Below the pieces are notes generated by a model. That model ran no database searches. It was not told where the DNA came from and was given only the letters and a program-made list of their open reading frames with translations. Positions 7,628 to 14,199 of a stretch of DNA of 19,386 nucleotides are shown here, in pieces (position 1 is the first letter of the stretch; each line of letters begins with the position of its first letter). The stretch comes from Comamonadaceae bacterium (GTDB taxonomy: Bacteria > Pseudomonadota > Gammaproteobacteria > Burkholderiales > Burkholderiaceae_C). Made by a program: the position numbers and the translations under genes. Where the stretch lies: the NCBI GenBank assembly GCA_947452325.1, contig CANGCZ010000009.1, positions 1 through 19,386 on the forward strand, given 5' to 3'.

Positions 7628-8608
7628 ATGAAATTCATCAGTGTGTTGCTTGCTTTGTTTTTGTTGTTGTCCGGCATGCATGCCGATGCGGCCAAACGTT
7701 TCGGTGGCGGCAGGTCCATGGGCCAGCAATCCGGCAACGTGACCCAACGCGAAGCCGGGCGACCCGCTGCGCCCCCGAATGCTGCGCCGAATGCCTCACC
7801 CAACGCCGCCCCCGCCCCGGCACCTGCGCCACAACCGGCGGCCGCTCCGCGTCGGCCTTGGGGCGCGATGCTCGGTGGACTCGCCGCTGGCTTGGGCCTG
7901 GCCTGGCTGGCGCATTCTTTGGGATTCGGTGCTGAATTCGGACAATTGCTGATGTTTGCTTTGATCGCCATGGCGGTGGTGGCGCTGATCGGTTTCTTTA
8001 TGCGCAGACGCGGGCCGCAGGTGCCGGCCGACCCTTATGCTTATGGCGGAGCCGGTTCGTCCACCAACCCGGGCAACGTGCCTCAGTACAACCCGGCCAA
8101 GGTAGGTAACGATGCCTCGGCCAGGCCATGGGAACAGAACAACGCCGCATTTGACAGTGCAGCACCTGCGCGTTCCGGCGTACGCATAGGCTCATCTTTG
8201 ATCGGCGGCAGTCAGAACTGGTTCATCCCGGCAGACTTTGATGTGCAAGGCTTTGTGTCTGCCGCCAAGCAAAACTTCATCAGCTTGCAAGCCGCCTGGG
8301 ACCGTTCCGATATTCCGGCGCTGCGTGCCATGATGACTGACAGCATGCTGCATGAAATTCAAACCCAACTGGCTGAGCGTGAAACCTTGGTGCAAGGTCC
8401 CAACACCACCGAAGTGGTGATGATCGAAGCCCAGTTGCTCGGCATTGAAGATTTGGGCGAAGGCTATATGGCCAGCGTCGAGTTCTCCGGCATGATTCGC
8501 GAAGAGGCGAATGCCGCGCCCAGCCCGTTTCGCGAGGTCTGGAACATGACCAAACCCAAAACCGGCGGCGCCGGCTGGCTGGTCGCTGGCGTACAGGCAT
8601 TGCAATAA
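7628..8608 (+). CDS. Tim44-like domain membrane protein
   Basis: The protein has 326 residues. An N-terminal signal sequence (1-22, MKFISVLLALFLLLSGMHADA) is followed by a Gly-rich stretch (RFGGGRSMGQQSG) and an Ala/Pro/Asn low-complexity linker (46-74). Two membrane helices lie at about 80-97 and 104-125, ending in RRR. A second linker leads to a Tim44-like domain at about 180-326, with the family pattern FDVQGFVSAAKQNFISLQAAWDRSDIPALRAMMT and the closing W-V-AGVQAL. Tim44-like domains occur in the mitochondrial import motor and in mitoribosomal L45; the bacterial members have no settled function. I chose the ATG at 7628 (GGAG at 7614-7617, 10 nt before it) over the ATG at 7574, which lies inside ubiE and would add 18 residues before the signal peptide. 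It lies between ubiE and ubiJ. Confidence 0.88.
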   Translation: MKFISVLLALFLLLSGMHADAAKRFGGGRSMGQQSGNVTQREAGRPAAPPNAAPNASPNAAPAPAPAPQPAAAPRRPWGAMLGGLAAGLGLAWLAHSLGFGAEFGQLLMFALIAMAVVALIGFFMRRRGPQVPADPYAYGGAGSSTNPGNVPQYNPAKVGNDASARPWEQNNAAFDSAAPARSGVRIGSSLIGGSQNWFIPADFDVQGFVSAAKQNFISLQAAWDRSDIPALRAMMTDSMLHEIQTQLAERETLVQGPNTTEVVMIEAQLLGIEDLGEGYMASVEFSGMIREEANAAPSPFREVWNMTKPKTGGAGWLVAGVQALQ

Positions 8609-8645
8609 TCCGGCCTCACACATACTTTCAATTACCCGGACACCC

Positions 8646-9161
8646 ATGGCCATTGTTTCCCCGCTTGCAGACATGTCTGCCCGTTTGTCCGGTTTGATCG
8701 GTGCATTCACTTTGCCGGACTGGCTGTTGCATGAATTGCAGGACAAAGTTGTTTTGCTGCTCAACCACGTCATCGGCCAGGAGCCTGCGGCTTTGGAGCG
8801 ACTGCGTCGCCAGCAAGGCCGTTGCGTGCAACTGAGTTGGCGTGAGTTCCGTTTGCAATGGTTGATCACGCCTGCCGGTTTGCTGGCGCGCGCCGATGCC
8901 CACACCGTTGCTGACTTGCATTTGCATGTCAATCAGGAGGCACCACTGACGCTTGTTCAAGCTTTGATCAAGGGTGAAAAACCAGCCATGCGCATAGACG
9001 GCGACGTGATGCTGGCCGCTGACATCAACTGGCTGGTCGACCATGTGCGCTGGGACATGGAAGAAGACCTGTCGCGCGTCTTCGGGGACGCCACCGCTCA
9101 CCACATGGCTGTTTTTTTCAAACGCGTCGCCTCGTCTTTGCGTGAGTTTGTCGCCAAATGA
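8646..9161 (+). CDS. ubiJ: Ubiquinone biosynthesis accessory factor UbiJ (SCP2-type lipid-binding)
   Basis: UbiJ binds the polyprenylated ubiquinone intermediates through an SCP2-like fold and belongs to the soluble Ubi complex. The protein has 171 residues. The SCP2-like part covers about residues 30-125 (QGRCVQLSWREFRLQWLITPAGLL, then PALTL-type strands and MRIDGDVMLAADINWLVDHV). The C-terminal helices carry WDMEEDLSRVFGDATAHHM, a typical UbiJ ending. Its identity rests on sequence and on position directly before ubiB, the same order as E. coli ubiE-ubiJ-ubiB. Its stop overlaps the ubiB start by 4 nt (ATGA at 9158-9161), implying translational coupling. No good ribosome site is seen before 8646. 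Confidence 0.93.
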   Translation: MAIVSPLADMSARLSGLIGAFTLPDWLLHELQDKVVLLLNHVIGQEPAALERLRRQQGRCVQLSWREFRLQWLITPAGLLARADAHTVADLHLHVNQEAPLTLVQALIKGEKPAMRIDGDVMLAADINWLVDHVRWDMEEDLSRVFGDATAHHMAVFFKRVASSLREFVAK

Positions 9162-10726
9162 CGCGCCTGTACCGTGGCGTTTTCATCCTGTGGATCGTGC
9201 TGCGCTTTGGCCTGGACGAACTGCTGCTTTCAGGCTTTAAACAAGCTTGGCTGATCCGCTTGACCCGCGTGCTCACCATAGGCCGCGACCTGAGTGCGCC
9301 GCGTGGCCAGCGGTTGCGTCAGGCGCTTGAACATTTAGGCCCTATTTTTGTCAAGCTCGGTCAGGTTTTGTCCACCCGCCGCGATTTGCTGCCCAACGAC
9401 ATCGCCGATGAACTGGCCAAGTTGCAAGACCAGGTGCCGCCTTTTCCCTCAGAGGTGGCAGTGGCTTCGATTGAACGTGCATTCGGCCGTCCTGTGGATG
9501 ACATTTTCAGCCGCTTCGACAGGGTGCCGGTGGCCAGCGCATCGATTGCTCAAGTCCATTTCGCCAGCTTGCGCAACAGCAGCGGGCAGGAGCGCGAGGT
9601 GGCGGTCAAGGTGCTGCGCCCGGGCATGCTTAAGGTCATAGACAAAGACCTGGAACTCATGCGCACCATGGCCGTTTGGCTGGACCGCTTGTCCACTGAC
9701 GGCAAACGCTTGAAGCCGCGCGAAGTGGTGGCCGAGTTCGACAAATACCTGCACGATGAACTTGATCTGGTGCGCGAGGCCTCCAACGCCACGCAACTGC
9801 GGCGCAACATGGAGGGCTTGAATCTGGTGTTGATCCCCGAAATGGTTTGGGATTACTGCACCCGCGACGTCATCGTCATGGAGCGAATGCACGGCGTGCC
9901 CATCAGCCATGTGGAGGCGTTGCGCCAGGCCGGGGTGGACATTCCCAAGCTGGCGCGCGACGGCGTGACCATTTTTTTCACCCAGGTGTTTCGAGATGGT
10001 TTTTTCCATGCCGACATGCACCCGGGCAACATCCAAGTCAGTGTGGCGCCGGCCACTTTCGGGCAATATGTGTCGCTGGATTTCGGCATCGTTGGCACCT
10101 TGACCGAGTTCGACAAAGAATACCTGGCGCAAAACTTCACCGCATTTTTCCGCCGCGATTACAAACGCGTGGCCGAGTTACATATCGAATCGGGCTGGGT
10201 TCCGGCGCACACGCGGGTGGATGAACTCGAGTCCGCGATTCGCTCTGTGTGCGAGCCTTATTTCGACCGGCCGCTGAAAGAAATTTCGCTGGGCATGGTG
10301 TTGATGCGTTTGTTCCAAACCTCGCGCCGCTTTCAAGTCGAGATTCAGCCGCAACTCGTGTTGCTGCAAAAAACCTTGCTCAATATCGAAGGCTTGGGCC
10401 GACAACTCGACCCTGAGCTGGATTTGTGGAGCACGGCCAAGCCGTTTTTGGAAAAGTGGATGCTCGAGCAAATCGGGCCTCAGCGTTTGTGGAAACAACT
10501 CAAAGATGAGGCGCCGCGTCTGGCCAAGATGCTGCCCGAGATCCCGCGACTGGTGCATGCGTTTTTACAGCGCGATCAAGAGGAAGAGCGTCGCCAATTG
10601 TTGGAATTGATTCGCATGCAGCAACGCACCAATCGCACGCTACAGGCCTTGTTGCTGTTGGCGCTTGGCTTTTTTGCAGGCATGGTGATCACCGCCTTGC
10701 TCGGTGTCTGGAGCTTGGCTGCGTGA
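9158..10726 (+). CDS. ubiB: Ubiquinone biosynthesis regulatory ATPase/kinase-like protein UbiB
   Basis: UbiB is an atypical kinase-like (ABC1/ADCK/Coq8) membrane ATPase needed for ubiquinone synthesis; it is thought to help extract or deliver prenylated precursors. The length of 522 residues is close to the usual 540. Diagnostic motifs are visible: KxGQ at 66-69 (FVKLGQVLSTRRDLLP), the Ala-rich nucleotide loop VASASIAQVHFA (125-136), the VAVKV lysine at 151, the catalytic-loop-like GFFHADMHPGNIQ, and the metal-binding DFG in LDFGIVGTL. A hydrophobic C-terminus (about 490-520, ALLLLALGFFAGMVITALLGVW) provides the membrane anchor. The ATG overlaps the ubiJ stop. The stop at 10724-10726 is directly followed by the stop of the opposite-strand permease gene, with no base between them. 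Confidence 0.98.
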   Translation: MTRLYRGVFILWIVLRFGLDELLLSGFKQAWLIRLTRVLTIGRDLSAPRGQRLRQALEHLGPIFVKLGQVLSTRRDLLPNDIADELAKLQDQVPPFPSEVAVASIERAFGRPVDDIFSRFDRVPVASASIAQVHFASLRNSSGQEREVAVKVLRPGMLKVIDKDLELMRTMAVWLDRLSTDGKRLKPREVVAEFDKYLHDELDLVREASNATQLRRNMEGLNLVLIPEMVWDYCTRDVIVMERMHGVPISHVEALRQAGVDIPKLARDGVTIFFTQVFRDGFFHADMHPGNIQVSVAPATFGQYVSLDFGIVGTLTEFDKEYLAQNFTAFFRRDYKRVAELHIESGWVPAHTRVDELESAIRSVCEPYFDRPLKEISLGMVLMRLFQTSRRFQVEIQPQLVLLQKTLLNIEGLGRQLDPELDLWSTAKPFLEKWMLEQIGPQRLWKQLKDEAPRLAKMLPEIPRLVHAFLQRDQEEERRQLLELIRMQQRTNRTLQALLLLALGFFAGMVITALLGVWSLAA

Positions 10727-11554
10727 TTATTCGCTGGCCGCAGGTGTGCGGCGGCGCGATTGGCGCGCGATCTGAATGCCGTAGATGACCACAGCCAGCG
10801 AGACCACCAGCATCAGCAGACTGGCGGCCGCATAAATCGAGGGGTTGACCCCGCGTCTGGCGTAATTGAAGATCACTTGCGGCAAGGTGGTAACGCCGGG
10901 GCCGGCCAGAAATTCTGAAATCACCACGTCGTCAAATGACAGCGTGAAAGTCAGCAACCAGGCCGCCAGCAGCGCTTGCGTCATATTGGGCAAGGTCACC
11001 AGAAAAAACACCTGGAACGGGCGGCAACCCAAGTCGAGTGCAGCTTCTTCGATGGAACGGTCCATTTCCTTGAGACGGGATTGAATCACCACGCTGGCGT
11101 AGGCCATGCCCAGCAGCGCATGCCCCAGCACGATAGTGAACGTACCGCGCTCGGGCCAGCCCAGCAAGCGCTCCATGCCCACAAACAACAGCAGCAAGGA
11201 CAAGCCGATGATGACCTCGGGCATGACCAGCGGCGAGGACAACATGGCGTTGAACAAAGTGCGGCCCCGGAAGTTGCCAAAGCGCACCAGCGCAAAAGCC
11301 GCCAGCGTAGCCAGTACCGTGCCCAGGGTGGCGCTCATAAAGGCCACGTTCAAAGACAGCGAGAAACCTTCGACCAGCCGCGAGTCGTTCCACAGCGCCT
11401 GGTACCAGCGCAGCGAAAAACCGGTGAACACGCTGTCCTGGCGCGTGCTGTTGAAAGAGAACACCACCAAAAACAACAGTGGCAGGTAGAAAAATACGAA
11501 CACACCGCTGAGCCACAAACTGCTGATGTGCCGCTTCAGCCAAGAGGTGATCAT
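10727..11554 (-). CDS. potI: Polyamine-type ABC transporter permease, PotI-like
   Basis: This 275-residue inner-membrane permease carries about six membrane helices; the first is at residues 14-37 (LWLSGVFVFFYLPLLFLVVFSF). The EAA loop that contacts the ATPase reads EEAALDLGCRPFQVFFLVTLP, followed by LLTFTLSFDDVVISEFLAGPG, characteristic of PotC/PotI permeases for spermidine or putrescine. The ATG overlaps the potH stop by 4 nt (11551-11554), so the two permeases are translationally coupled. The gene ends back to back with ubiB. The tail RQSRRRTPAASE is basic and polar, as expected of a cytosolic end. The function as a polyamine importer subunit is inferred from family similarity; other linear amines or related cations remain possible. 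No ATPase gene is found in the block. Confidence 0.92.
   Translation of the reverse strand: MITSWLKRHISSLWLSGVFVFFYLPLLFLVVFSFNSTRQDSVFTGFSLRWYQALWNDSRLVEGFSLSLNVAFMSATLGTVLATLAAFALVRFGNFRGRTLFNAMLSSPLVMPEVIIGLSLLLLFVGMERLLGWPERGTFTIVLGHALLGMAYASVVIQSRLKEMDRSIEEAALDLGCRPFQVFFLVTLPNMTQALLAAWLLTFTLSFDDVVISEFLAGPGVTTLPQVIFNYARRGVNPSIYAAASLLMLVVSLAVVIYGIQIARQSRRRTPAASE
10737..10768. repeat. Two adjacent GC-rich hairpins at the ubiB/potI junction
   Basis: GCCGCA (10737-10742) and TGCGGC (10747-10752) form a perfect 6-bp stem with a 4-nt loop. GCGCG (10754-10758) and CGCGC (10764-10768) form a second 5-bp stem right beside it. Both lie in the last codons of the opposite-strand potI gene, 10 nt after the ubiB stop. 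No T-run follows on either strand, so intrinsic termination is not supported. They may pause polymerase or protect a 3' end. The Arg/Ala-rich codons of the PotI C-terminus could also create them by chance. Confidence 0.3.
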
Positions 11555-12495
11555 GCGGACAACTCCTGCTCGGCCTGGCGAGTCACGCGCTGGTTGTACC
11601 AGGCCAGCGGCATGACCACGCCGACGATCATGGCGATGGCCAGCGCACTGGCGCGCGGCCAGTTATTGCTGCTGAACATCTCATCCCAGACCACGCGGCC
11701 TATCATGAGATTTTCTGCGCCGCCCAGTAAAGACGGGATGACGAATTCACCCAGACAAGGGATGAACACCAGCATGGATCCGGCGACGATGCCCGAGCGG
11801 CTGAGTGGAACGGTCACCAGCCAGAAGGTTTGCCAGGGAGTGGCGCCCAGGTCTTGCGAAGCCTCCAGCAGGCGTTGATCCAGCTTGACCAGATTGGCAT
11901 AAAGCGGCAACACCATGAAGGGCAGGTACACATAAGTCATGCCCAGCAACATGGACACATCGTTATAAAGCATTTGTAGGGGCTCGCTCGTGACGCCCAG
12001 AAAGATCAACAGGTGGTTGATGATGCCCTGGTCAGTCAGCAGGCCCTTCCATGCGTAGACGCGCAACAAAAAAGAGGTCCAAAACGGCAGCATCACCATC
12101 AGCAGCAACATGGGACGCACGGAGGCTTTGCTGCGCGCCAGAAAGTAGGCAAACGGGTAACCGAAAAACAAACACAGCAAGGTGGTCCACAGGGCGTATT
12201 TCAGCGACAGCAAGTAGGACTCGGTGTACAAGGTTTGCAGCCAACCGCTGTCGGCATCGTGTAACAGCGAGACGTAGTTGGACAGCTTCAGGTGCAGTGA
12301 AATTTGCCCGTTGTCGCTGGCGATGATGGCCGCAAAAGGGTTCAAGCCTTCGCCCATGTCGGTCACGCTGATGCGCAACAAAATGAAAAACGGGGTGGCG
12401 AAAAACAGCAACAGCCAAAGCCAAGGAACGCTCAGCACCAGCGTGCGGCCATGGTGCAAAAAAACGCGGCTGAAAAACTCGTGGGCTTTAGTCAT
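11551..12495 (-). CDS. potH: Polyamine-type ABC transporter permease, PotH-like
   Basis: This is the 314-residue partner permease of PotI. It has six or seven hydrophobic segments, the first at about 18-39 (LVLSVPWLWLLLFFATPFFILL). A long periplasmic stretch follows (about 45-80), typical of PotB/PotH. The EAA loop is LEASQDLGATPWQTFWLVTVPLSRSG, followed by LVFIPCLGEFVIPSLLGG, a strong PotH signature. The MTKAHEF start at 12495 lies 70 nt after potF, and that gap contains a terminator-like hairpin, so potH-potI are probably expressed at a lower level than the binding protein. The ribosome site is weak (CTGGG about 12 nt upstream). In E. coli the ATPase gene potG sits between potF and potH; here it is absent. 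Confidence 0.93.
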   Translation of the reverse strand: MTKAHEFFSRVFLHHGRTLVLSVPWLWLLLFFATPFFILLRISVTDMGEGLNPFAAIIASDNGQISLHLKLSNYVSLLHDADSGWLQTLYTESYLLSLKYALWTTLLCLFFGYPFAYFLARSKASVRPMLLLMVMLPFWTSFLLRVYAWKGLLTDQGIINHLLIFLGVTSEPLQMLYNDVSMLLGMTYVYLPFMVLPLYANLVKLDQRLLEASQDLGATPWQTFWLVTVPLSRSGIVAGSMLVFIPCLGEFVIPSLLGGAENLMIGRVVWDEMFSSNNWPRASALAIAMIVGVVMPLAWYNQRVTRQAEQELSA

Positions 12496-12515
12496 GGCCG
12501 GTACCCAGCATGTAC

Positions 12516-12559
12516 AAAATAAAAGGCGGGCGACTGCATGCTGAGACAGGGCCCGCCTT
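12516..12559 (-). terminator. Intrinsic-terminator-like hairpin between potF and potH
   Basis: On the minus strand, AAGGCGGGC (12559-12551) pairs perfectly with GCCCGCCTT (12531-12523) around a 19-nt loop. It is followed by a T-rich tract TTTTATTTT (12524-12516). The stem starts 6 nt after the potF stop. A 9-bp GC-rich stem plus a T-tract is the classic form. It would end most transcripts after potF and allow partial readthrough into potHI, or protect the potF mRNA 3' end. Confidence 0.75.
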
Positions 12560-12565
12560 CAAGGC

Positions 12566-13699
12566 TTATTTGCCTTTCTTGAAGCTGGTGTAAACCGCGG
12601 TCATGGACTCGCGGGTAGCGTTACCCAAGGCAGCCGGTGACACCATCAAAGCCAGATTGGCTTCATCAGGGAACACGGTTTTGTTTTGCGCCACTTCAGG
12701 GTTGACATTGGCCAAGCTGGCTTTGTTGGCAGTGGGGTAGCCCAATTCATTGGTTTGCGAAGCAGACACTTCAGCCTTCAGGTAATAGTTGATGAAGGCC
12801 ATGGCATTGTTCGGGTGCTTGGCATCTGCCGGTACCGCCAGGTTGTCAAAAAAGATCAGGCCGCCGGTTTTGGGCAACAGGGCTTCGATGTCGTGGCCGC
12901 TTTTGTTTTCCTTGGCGCGGGCGGCTGCAATATTGAAGTCACCAGCCCAACCCAATGCCACACAGGCTTTGCCGCCGGCCAGGTCGTCGATCATGGTGCT
13001 GGTGAACAAGCGGATGTCTTTGCGCACCTTGGCCAGCATCTCACCGGCAGCTTTGTGGTCGGCTGCGTCTTCAGAATAAGCGTTTTTGCCGATGTAGTGC
13101 AATGCCGGGGGCAGGATTTCGGTGGGTGAATCCAAGAAAGCAATACCGCAGGATTTGAGCTTGCTGGTGTAGGTCGGGTTGAACACCAGGTCCCAGGCGT
13201 TGTCAGGCATGGGCGTGCTGCCCAACGCTTTGGCTACCTTGGCCTTGTTGATGGCAACGGTAGTGAAACTCCAGGCCCAGGGGATGACATGCTCGTTGCC
13301 GGGGTCGACACCGACCAATTTGGTCATCAAAGCCGGGTCCAGGTTTTTGTAATTCGGGATTTGCGCCTTGTCCAGTTTTTTCAGCAAACCGGCTTCGACT
13401 TGGGCTTTGACAAACACAGAGCCGGGCACCACGATGTCAAAACCGGTGTTGCCGGCCACCAGTTTGGCTTGCAATGCTTCGTTGGTTTCAAAGGTTTGGT
13501 AGTTGACCTTGATGCCGGTTTCTTTTTCAAAGTTGGCGATCAGGTCCTGGGCCACGTAATCCGGCCAGTTGTAAATATTGAGTACTTTTTCTTCTGTGTT
13601 GACGGCGGCAACGGGCGCGGCAGCCTTGGGTTCTTCTTTTTTACCGCAAGCGGCAAGGGCCAGTGCGGCCAGCAATACGAGGGAAAAACGGTGGGTCAT
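12566..13699 (-). CDS. potF: Polyamine-binding lipoprotein of an ABC importer, PotF-like
   Basis: The protein has 377 residues. The N-terminus is a lipoprotein signal with lipobox LAAC (C18), followed by a charged/Ala-Pro spacer (GKKEEPKAAAPVAA). The mature protein is therefore likely membrane-tethered rather than freely periplasmic like E. coli PotF. The mature fold starts VLNIYNWPDYVAQDLIANFEKETGIKV, diagnostic for PotD/PotF. Pocket residues known in PotF that I can align are retained: W45, Y48, E194, W251 and D254 (GWAGD), F284-D285 and Y321. Two pocket serines of PotF (E. coli S38 and S85) align with P46 and V95, so ligand preference may differ. GGAG about 9 nt before the ATG is a fair ribosome site. 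A promoter and inverted repeat lie upstream, and a terminator-like hairpin follows. It is the first gene of the potF-potH-potI block. Confidence 0.94.
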   Translation of the reverse strand: MTHRFSLVLLAALALAACGKKEEPKAAAPVAAVNTEEKVLNIYNWPDYVAQDLIANFEKETGIKVNYQTFETNEALQAKLVAGNTGFDIVVPGSVFVKAQVEAGLLKKLDKAQIPNYKNLDPALMTKLVGVDPGNEHVIPWAWSFTTVAINKAKVAKALGSTPMPDNAWDLVFNPTYTSKLKSCGIAFLDSPTEILPPALHYIGKNAYSEDAADHKAAGEMLAKVRKDIRLFTSTMIDDLAGGKACVALGWAGDFNIAAARAKENKSGHDIEALLPKTGGLIFFDNLAVPADAKHPNNAMAFINYYLKAEVSASQTNELGYPTANKASLANVNPEVAQNKTVFPDEANLALMVSPAALGNATRESMTAVYTSFKKGK

Positions 13700-13731
13700 G
13701 GGGTGAAACTCCAGGCAAAGAGTGGGAACAG

Positions 13732-13764
13732 GCGGGCTGGAACCTGCGGCTCAGGTCCGCCCGC
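13732..13764. repeat. Long inverted repeat overlapping the predicted potF start site
   Basis: GCGGGC (13732-13737) pairs with GCCCGC (13759-13764), GG (13739-13740) with CC (13757-13758), and ACCTG (13742-13746) with CAGGT (13752-13756). That is 13 pairs with two single-base bulges around a 5-nt loop. It lies just downstream of the potF -10 element and covers the predicted start at about 13759. This position suits a repressor operator; as RNA, only its inner part would be in the leader. No T-run follows on either side, so it is not an intrinsic terminator. Confidence 0.55.
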
Positions 13765-13765
13765 T

Positions 13766-13793
13766 AGTATAAAGACACAAACTGTGGTGTTAA
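13766..13793 (-). promoter_or_regulatory. Predicted sigma-70 promoter of potF
   Basis: On the minus strand, TTAACA (5 of 6 matches to TTGACA) lies at 13793-13788 and TATACT (5 of 6) at 13771-13766, with a 16-nt spacer. The expected start is about 13759, giving a leader of about 60 nt before the potF ATG at 13699. This start site falls inside the inverted repeat listed separately. It is the best promoter match I noticed in the 171-nt divergent region. Confidence 0.6.
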
Positions 13794-13825
13794 GAGGAAT
13801 ATCGGGCAAGCAAGACCGAAAAGCA

Positions 13826-13831
13826 TACAAT
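13826..13831 (+). promoter_or_regulatory. Possible -10 element for the FmdB-DUF502-aspS transcript
   Basis: TACAAT (5 of 6 matches to TATAAT) lies 39 nt before the ATG at 13871. No convincing -35 box is found 16-18 nt upstream. It is offered because a plus-strand promoter is needed somewhere in this divergent region; the match alone is weak. Confidence 0.3.
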
Positions 13832-13870
13832 CTGTGGCTTTGTCAAGCACTTTGAACCAGCGGTAACACC

Positions 13871-14182
13871 ATGCCAATTTATGCCTACAAATGCGCAGCT
13901 TGCGGCTTTGCCAAAGATTTGCTGCAAAAAATGTCCGACCCGCCTCTGACCGACTGTCCTCAATGCCATCAACCGTCCTTCAGTAAACAATTGACAGCGG
14001 CCGGTTTTCAGCTCAAGGGCTCGGGTTGGTACGCCACCGATTTCAAAACCGGCAGCAGTCCGGTCGCCGCTCCTGCTGGCGGCGGCGATGCACCGGCCAC
14101 CACGGCGTCCCCCGCCAAAACCGACACACCTGCTGCCACCGCTTCAGCCAGCGCCTGCGCGCCTAACTGCGCCTGCCACTGA
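13871..14182 (+). CDS. FmdB-family zinc ribbon protein
   Basis: The protein has 103 residues. The N-terminal zinc ribbon begins MPIYAYKCAACG and uses C8, C11, C29 and C32 as ligands; the spacing and the Pro-Ile-Tyr-x-Tyr start are typical of the FmdB/CxxC_CxxC_SSSS regulatory-protein family. A conserved GFQLKGSGWYATDF motif follows (about 45-58). The rest is a low-complexity Ala/Pro/Thr/Gly linker. The end is CAPNCACH (C96, C100, C102, H103), a second possible metal site. The biochemical role is unknown; the family name comes from a putative regulator of formamidase. The position directly before DUF502 and aspS appears conserved in this bacterial group. It starts 171 nt from the divergent potF. 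The ribosome site is poor. Confidence 0.92.
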   Translation: MPIYAYKCAACGFAKDLLQKMSDPPLTDCPQCHQPSFSKQLTAAGFQLKGSGWYATDFKTGSSPVAAPAGGGDAPATTASPAKTDTPAATASASACAPNCACH

Positions 14183-14199
14183 AGCAGCCCACTTTTTCA

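Noticed and set aside
7774..7852. Repeat-like Ala/Pro/Asn stretch in the Tim44-like gene as a tandem DNA repeat
   Set aside because: The codons vary and the units are irregular; it is a low-complexity protein linker rather than a DNA repeat.
10976..11878. 300-codon plus-strand frame across potI and potH
   Set aside because: Antisense shadow of two permease genes; Gln/His/Arg-rich, with no recognisable domain.
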